Assembly: GCA_020634155.1 (NCBI GenBank)
Contig: JACKCI010000002.1
Location: 1-64,000 of the forward strand
Direction of reading: 5' to 3'
DNA: 64,000 nt
From: Anaerolineales bacterium
GTDB lineage: Bacteria > Chloroflexota > Anaerolineae > Aggregatilineales > J027
The position numbers were made by a program, and so were the translations under genes. Below are positions 61,205-64,000 of the stretch, piece after piece (position 1 is the stretch's first letter; every line of letters starts with the position of its first letter). The notes under the pieces are model-generated. The model was not told the origin of the DNA and searched no databases. It worked only from the letters and a program-made list of their open reading frames with translations.

Positions 61205-61573
61205 ATGTTACAAACTGAGTTCGATTTCACGTTGCCACGCGGTTATATAGATGACTATGGCAATTTACATAAAGAAGGCACGATGCGCTTGGCAACCGCC
61301 ATGGACGAAATCGAGCCATTGCGCGACCCACGTGTCCGCAGCAATGAAGCTTACTTAACGGTGGTCTTACTCTCACGGGTGGTAACACGTCTTGGTACCT
61401 TCCGTGATGTATCGCCCGCCATTATCGAACGGTTATTTGCGGCTGACTTGGCTTATTTACAGGATTTTTATCAAGAGATTAATGGTACAGGGGCCATGAA
61501 GGTCTCGATTCAGTGCCCCAATTGCGGTCATCACTTTACCGAGGAGATTTCCCTCTTGGGGGGGGAATCATAG
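61205..61573 (+). CDS. Tail-assembly-chaperone-like protein of the eCIS
   Basis: The 122-residue product begins QTEFDFTLPRGYIDDYGNLHKEG and contains RDPRVRSNEAYLTVVLLSRVV, like small phage/eCIS proteins placed between tube and tape-measure genes. The C-terminus carries CPNCGHHF, a zinc-finger-like CxxCxxH. By position it corresponds to phage tail assembly chaperones (lambda gpG). The frame ends TTG GGG GGG GAA TCA TAG, and the run of eight G precedes the DUF6760 frame, which lies one base back. GAGGG precedes the start. Confidence 0.78.
   Translation: MLQTEFDFTLPRGYIDDYGNLHKEGTMRLATAMDEIEPLRDPRVRSNEAYLTVVLLSRVVTRLGTFRDVSPAIIERLFAADLAYLQDFYQEINGTGAMKVSIQCPNCGHHFTEEISLLGGES
61556..61573 (+). 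other. Candidate -1 frameshift site (G8 run)
   Basis: TTGGGGGGGGAATCATAG: eight G at 61558-61565, with the zero-frame stop six bases behind. Slipping back one base after GGG GGG leads into the DUF6760 frame (GGA ATC ATA GGC TAC). An SD-like GAGGAG lies 12 bases upstream (61541-61546), a spacing at which internal Shine-Dalgarno elements promote -1 shifts. Confidence 0.5.
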
Positions 61574-61731
61574 GCTACCCCGTTGACCGCCTGCATCAGG
61601 AGGTAGCCTTTTTAGCCATGTACCTACACTGGTCGCGGGCGGAAATTTTAGGGCTAGACCATCGGGAACGGGTGCGATGGGTACGCTATGTAAGCCATAT
61701 TAATCGGCATGGGTTTGGAGGCCAAGCATGA
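61564..61731 (+). CDS. DUF6760 protein, probably made by frameshift fusion
   Basis: The 55 residues from GIIGYPVDRLHQEVAFLAMYLHW to the end match the short DUF6760 family found in eCIS loci (GYPxDRLxxEVAFLA, HWSRAEILGLDHRERVRW). The conserved part begins exactly where the upstream gene ends, and no ATG, GTG or TTG with a proper binding site is in frame near it: the nearest are GTG 61513 and TTG 61522, inside the upstream zinc-finger codons. Expression as a -1 frameshift extension of the 61205 product is therefore the best reading. Its stop overlaps the next ATG (ATGA). Confidence 0.7.
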   Translation, partial: GIIGYPVDRLHQEVAFLAMYLHWSRAEILGLDHRERVRWVRYVSHINRHGFGGQA

Positions 61732-62063
61732 GCATCGGGCAAACAGGTAGACGGTCGCAGCAATTTGGTCAACACCATCTGAGGCGGCATCAAGTGTCGT
61801 ATACGCCCAGCATGGAAGTACCTGATCTCACGCCACCGCCTGAAGAACCTGCGCCCGAAGTGCCTCCCGTTGAAGAAGTGGAGGCCGAAATTCAGCGTGC
61901 CATTGCCAGTATCAGTGCCACCGAAGAAAAAAATACCGACACGGTTGAGGCTGAAGGCACCGAGATTAGCCCCGAAGCAGTGGCAGAACGAGTCTATGCC
62001 ATGCTGTTAGCTGATACCAAACGCCAACGTGAACGCCTCGGTAATCGCTATAACCGGACGTAA
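61728..62063 (+). CDS. Small eCIS protein with Pro/Glu-rich middle, unknown
   Basis: The 111-residue product has a basic Gln/His/Arg-rich start (TGRRSQQFGQHHLRRHQ), a Pro/Glu-rich middle (LTPPPEEPAPEVPPVEEVE) and a helical end with AVAERVYAMLLADTKRQRERLG. The final VYxLLxxDxxxxRERxG pattern is seen at the ends of other small phage/eCIS proteins and may be a docking helix. It overlaps the DUF6760 stop by four bases and is followed by the second tube gene after 12 bases. Function unknown. Confidence 0.7.
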   Translation: MSIGQTGRRSQQFGQHHLRRHQVSYTPSMEVPDLTPPPEEPAPEVPPVEEVEAEIQRAIASISATEEKNTDTVEAEGTEISPEAVAERVYAMLLADTKRQRERLGNRYNRT

Positions 62064-62075
62064 GGAGTAAAGCAC

Positions 62076-62504
62076 ATGGAACTCGATCTTGTTCATAGTG
62101 GGCATCGCTTTGTCGTGGAGATTGACGGCAAGCGGATGGCTGCTTTTACGGAATGCACACTCCCTACCCTCGAAATTGAGGTGGAAGAACAAAAAGAGGG
62201 TGGCCTTAACGACTATGTACATGTTCTCCCCATCCGGCGCAAGAGTGGGCGTGTAACGTTGAAACGTGGCCTCACCAATAGCACCGAATTGCTTAAATGG
62301 TATCAGCAAATTCTCGCGGGACAGGTCAAGCCTGCCACCAAATCACTCTCCATTATTATGATGGATACGAGCGGCGTTGAGATGGCCCGCTGGGACTTCC
62401 TCGAAGCAATTCCCGTCAAATGGACAGGCCCACAGTTGAAATCTGACCAAGCGGCGGTAGCGATTGAAACCCTCGAATTGATTGTTCACGACTATATGGC
62501 TTAG
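62076..62504 (+). CDS. Inner tube-like protein (second copy)
   Basis: A 142-residue tube-fold protein related to the one at 60673: both share TLKRG, ARWxF and GPxxKSD, but it lacks the insertion near the start. eCIS loci usually hold two or three tube paralogs; the later, rarer ones form the tube's base next to the baseplate (Afp5-like), which fits the position here. AAGGAG lies before the ATG. Confidence 0.92.
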   Translation: MELDLVHSGHRFVVEIDGKRMAAFTECTLPTLEIEVEEQKEGGLNDYVHVLPIRRKSGRVTLKRGLTNSTELLKWYQQILAGQVKPATKSLSIIMMDTSGVEMARWDFLEAIPVKWTGPQLKSDQAAVAIETLELIVHDYMA

Positions 62505-62515
62505 GGGGTGCTACG

Positions 62516-64000
62516 ATGATTATCCGCCGCAAAATGCCACGGGCTATGGGCCGTACTCAGACGGCCAATTTTACTGGGGTGCGTACTCTCAAGCGCAGTG
62601 TGGATCATGTGCGCCGCATGATGGTGTCACGTCTACCCGCTGACTTGAGTACCCTCGCAATCGAGGAGCAGCCCAATATACCAGAAAGCGCTTTTCCAAG
62701 CGTTGCACCAAGCTTCATGGGGCCACCACCTGCCCAACGGAGCGCCCTTGACGCCCCATCTGAAGAGGCCCGCATGCCCAAGGATTTGCAGGCGCTTTTC
62801 AACATGCACAAAGCCAAGGGACGGCTAGAGCAAGAGGGCAGTTTTATGGATGATCTGCGCCAACGGGCCGATGAGACCAAGAAGCAAAAACAGGCGGCTG
62901 TTCGCCATGTTCAGCCCCGTCCTGAGAATGTCAAATATGAGCCGCCTCCCATGCGCCGCAGCGTTGATGATGAGGCGACCAGCCAAAACCAAGCGGACAG
63001 CGATTTTCCTGAAGTGGTCGATTTTACGGCAGCCCCCGCCCGACGGATACGGACTTCTTTTGAATATGTCAATGTGAAGTCACCCGATAAAGGCGCGGAA
63101 CCCGAAGCTAACTTCAAAACCGAAATTGATGGCGATAGTGGGGCTAGTGACTCTAGCCCAAAAGCTGAAGCGCTCCAGCGAACACCGACAGATACCCCCA
63201 ACCTCACGGAGGCTTGGAGCGCAGATGACCATTGGCAAACGGTTTTATCCGGCGACTACCCCGCATTAGAGCATCCTGCTATAGATGAGGCTCCCGCGAT
63301 GGAAGCCGCAGTGCAAGGGCAGGATACCGCAGATTTTTCTACTGTAGAGCGCCCATCATTACCACATACCTCCTCCGCGCAACCGCCTATGCAGCGGGTC
63401 GCTGATGACACAGACTATGATGAGCCAGCACCGCTACAAGCCCAACGTGTTCAGCGCCAGCCCGAAGACCATTGGCAGGAAACGCTTGATGGTGATTTTC
63501 CACAGATGGAAACACCTTCTGAACGACAGTGGACAGATGACGTGGGCGACGATACTGGCTTCAATGAGGCACCAGCCCGGCCTACCCCACCTGTGCAACG
63601 GGTCGCTGACGACACAGGGTATGATAAGCCAGCGCCGTTACAAGCTCAACGTATTCAGCGCCAGCCCGAAGACCATTGGCAGGAAACGCTTGATGGTGAT
63701 TTTCCGCAAATGGAAACGCCTCCTGAGCAACATTGGGCGGATGATGCAGGCTTCAATGAACCACCAGCCCGGCACAACCCATCTGTGCAACGGGTCGCTG
63801 ACGACACAGGGTATGATGAGCCAGCGCCGTTACAAGCCCAACGTATTCAGCGCCAGCCCGAAGACCATTGGCAGGAAACGCTTGATGGTGATTTTCCGCA
63901 AATGGAAACGCCTCCTGAGCAACATTGGGCGGATGACGCGGGCGATAATGCAGGCTCCAGTGAGCCAGCAGCCCGACCTACCCCGCCTGTGCAGCGGGTC
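62516..64000 (+). CDS. Repeat-rich eCIS-cluster protein (3' partial)
   Basis: An uninterrupted frame of 495 codons runs from ATG 62516 (GGGGGTG upstream) to the right edge. The first 150 residues are basic and helical (MIIRRKMPRAMGRTQ, ALFNMHKAKGRLEQEGSF). A polar, acidic linker follows. From about residue 293 on are tandem repeats of 64-68 residues, each with VQRVADDTGYDEPAPLQAQR, QRQPEDHWQETLDGDFPQM and a shorter variable end. The repeated LQAQR/VQR points recall the LQR points in the DUF4157 protein's tail. No catalytic motif is seen in the visible part; a DUF4157 or effector domain may lie beyond the edge. Function unknown. Confidence 0.85.
   Translation, partial: MIIRRKMPRAMGRTQTANFTGVRTLKRSVDHVRRMMVSRLPADLSTLAIEEQPNIPESAFPSVAPSFMGPPPAQRSALDAPSEEARMPKDLQALFNMHKAKGRLEQEGSFMDDLRQRADETKKQKQAAVRHVQPRPENVKYEPPPMRRSVDDEATSQNQADSDFPEVVDFTAAPARRIRTSFEYVNVKSPDKGAEPEANFKTEIDGDSGASDSSPKAEALQRTPTDTPNLTEAWSADDHWQTVLSGDYPALEHPAIDEAPAMEAAVQGQDTADFSTVERPSLPHTSSAQPPMQRVADDTDYDEPAPLQAQRVQRQPEDHWQETLDGDFPQMETPSERQWTDDVGDDTGFNEAPARPTPPVQRVADDTGYDKPAPLQAQRIQRQPEDHWQETLDGDFPQMETPPEQHWADDAGFNEPPARHNPSVQRVADDTGYDEPAPLQAQRIQRQPEDHWQETLDGDFPQMETPPEQHWADDAGDNAGSSEPAARPTPPVQRV
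63392..64000 (+). repeat. Tandem repeats of about 192-204 bp, running off the edge
   Basis: Unit starts (CAGCGGGTC or CAACGGGTC) lie at 63392, 63596, 63788 and 63992, so units are 204, 192 and 204 bp long, all multiples of three. Copies two and three are nearly identical over most of their length, a sign of recent duplication. Confidence 0.92.

Noticed and set aside
55038..64000. Prophage
   Set aside because: Sheath and tube genes come with Pvc15-like ATPase, DUF4157 and DUF4255, and no capsid, portal, terminase or lysis gene is seen.

Overview
The window looks like chromosomal DNA of a Chloroflexota bacterium, probably Anaerolineae-like. This is inferred from Thr/Pro-rich stalks on exported proteins, lipoproteins with TPR or propeller domains, an isoleucyl-tRNA synthetase with a PGxHH-type signature, and an extracellular contractile injection system (eCIS) locus of the kind seen in free-living bacteria. 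Base composition is moderate. I see no insertion sequence, CRISPR array, prophage or rRNA.

Layout. 1-2.9 kb: 3' end of a surface protein, then a minus-strand group of very small genes, including a MerR/excisionase-like HTH protein, with strong terminators. 3-9.4 kb: HNH endonuclease, tadA, tRNA-Ser, two DsbA-like thioredoxins, DUF1684 and DinB proteins, three small membrane genes, an L,D-transpeptidase. 9.4-19.4 kb: aminotransferase, a 1074-residue protein of unknown function, a secreted propeller protein, Yip1 and VOC genes, dGTPase, greA. 19.4-30.3 kb: PadR-controlled ABC-2 exporter, HEAT protein, a permease with its His-rich partner, a TolB-like propeller, a 925-residue FtsX-type permease. 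30.4-39.9 kb: tRNA with CAU anticodon, an ABC-F ATPase with an attenuator leader, a T-box leader facing the other way, a GNAT/TPR operon, ileS and lspA. 40-54.8 kb: ECF sigma/anti-sigma pair, a gluzincin-like protein, lipoproteins, M20 peptidase, tRNA-Pro preceded by a promoter-driven structured RNA, aldehyde dehydrogenase, YgfZ, DinB/ClbS, ComEA-like and PfkB genes.

55.0-64.0 kb is the accessory highlight: the start of an eCIS gene cluster, running off the right edge. In order: AAA+ ATPase, DUF4157 protein with a repetitive acidic tail, DUF4255/Pvc16-like protein, sheath, first tube protein, tail-assembly-chaperone-like protein, DUF6760 protein, a small linker protein, second tube protein, and an open-ended protein with tandem repeats of 64-68 residues. 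The DUF6760 frame has no good start codon and is joined to the upstream gene by a run of eight G, so a -1 frameshift like that of phage G/GT tail chaperones is the most interesting proposal here. Baseplate, spike and cargo genes would lie beyond the window.

Several RNA-level controls stand out: a 28-codon leader ORF plus terminator before the ABC-F gene, a T-box about 3.4 kb upstream of ileS, and the structured RNA before tRNA-Pro. Start codons were chosen from Shine-Dalgarno spacing where possible. Family names come from reading motifs by eye and have not been checked by any search.
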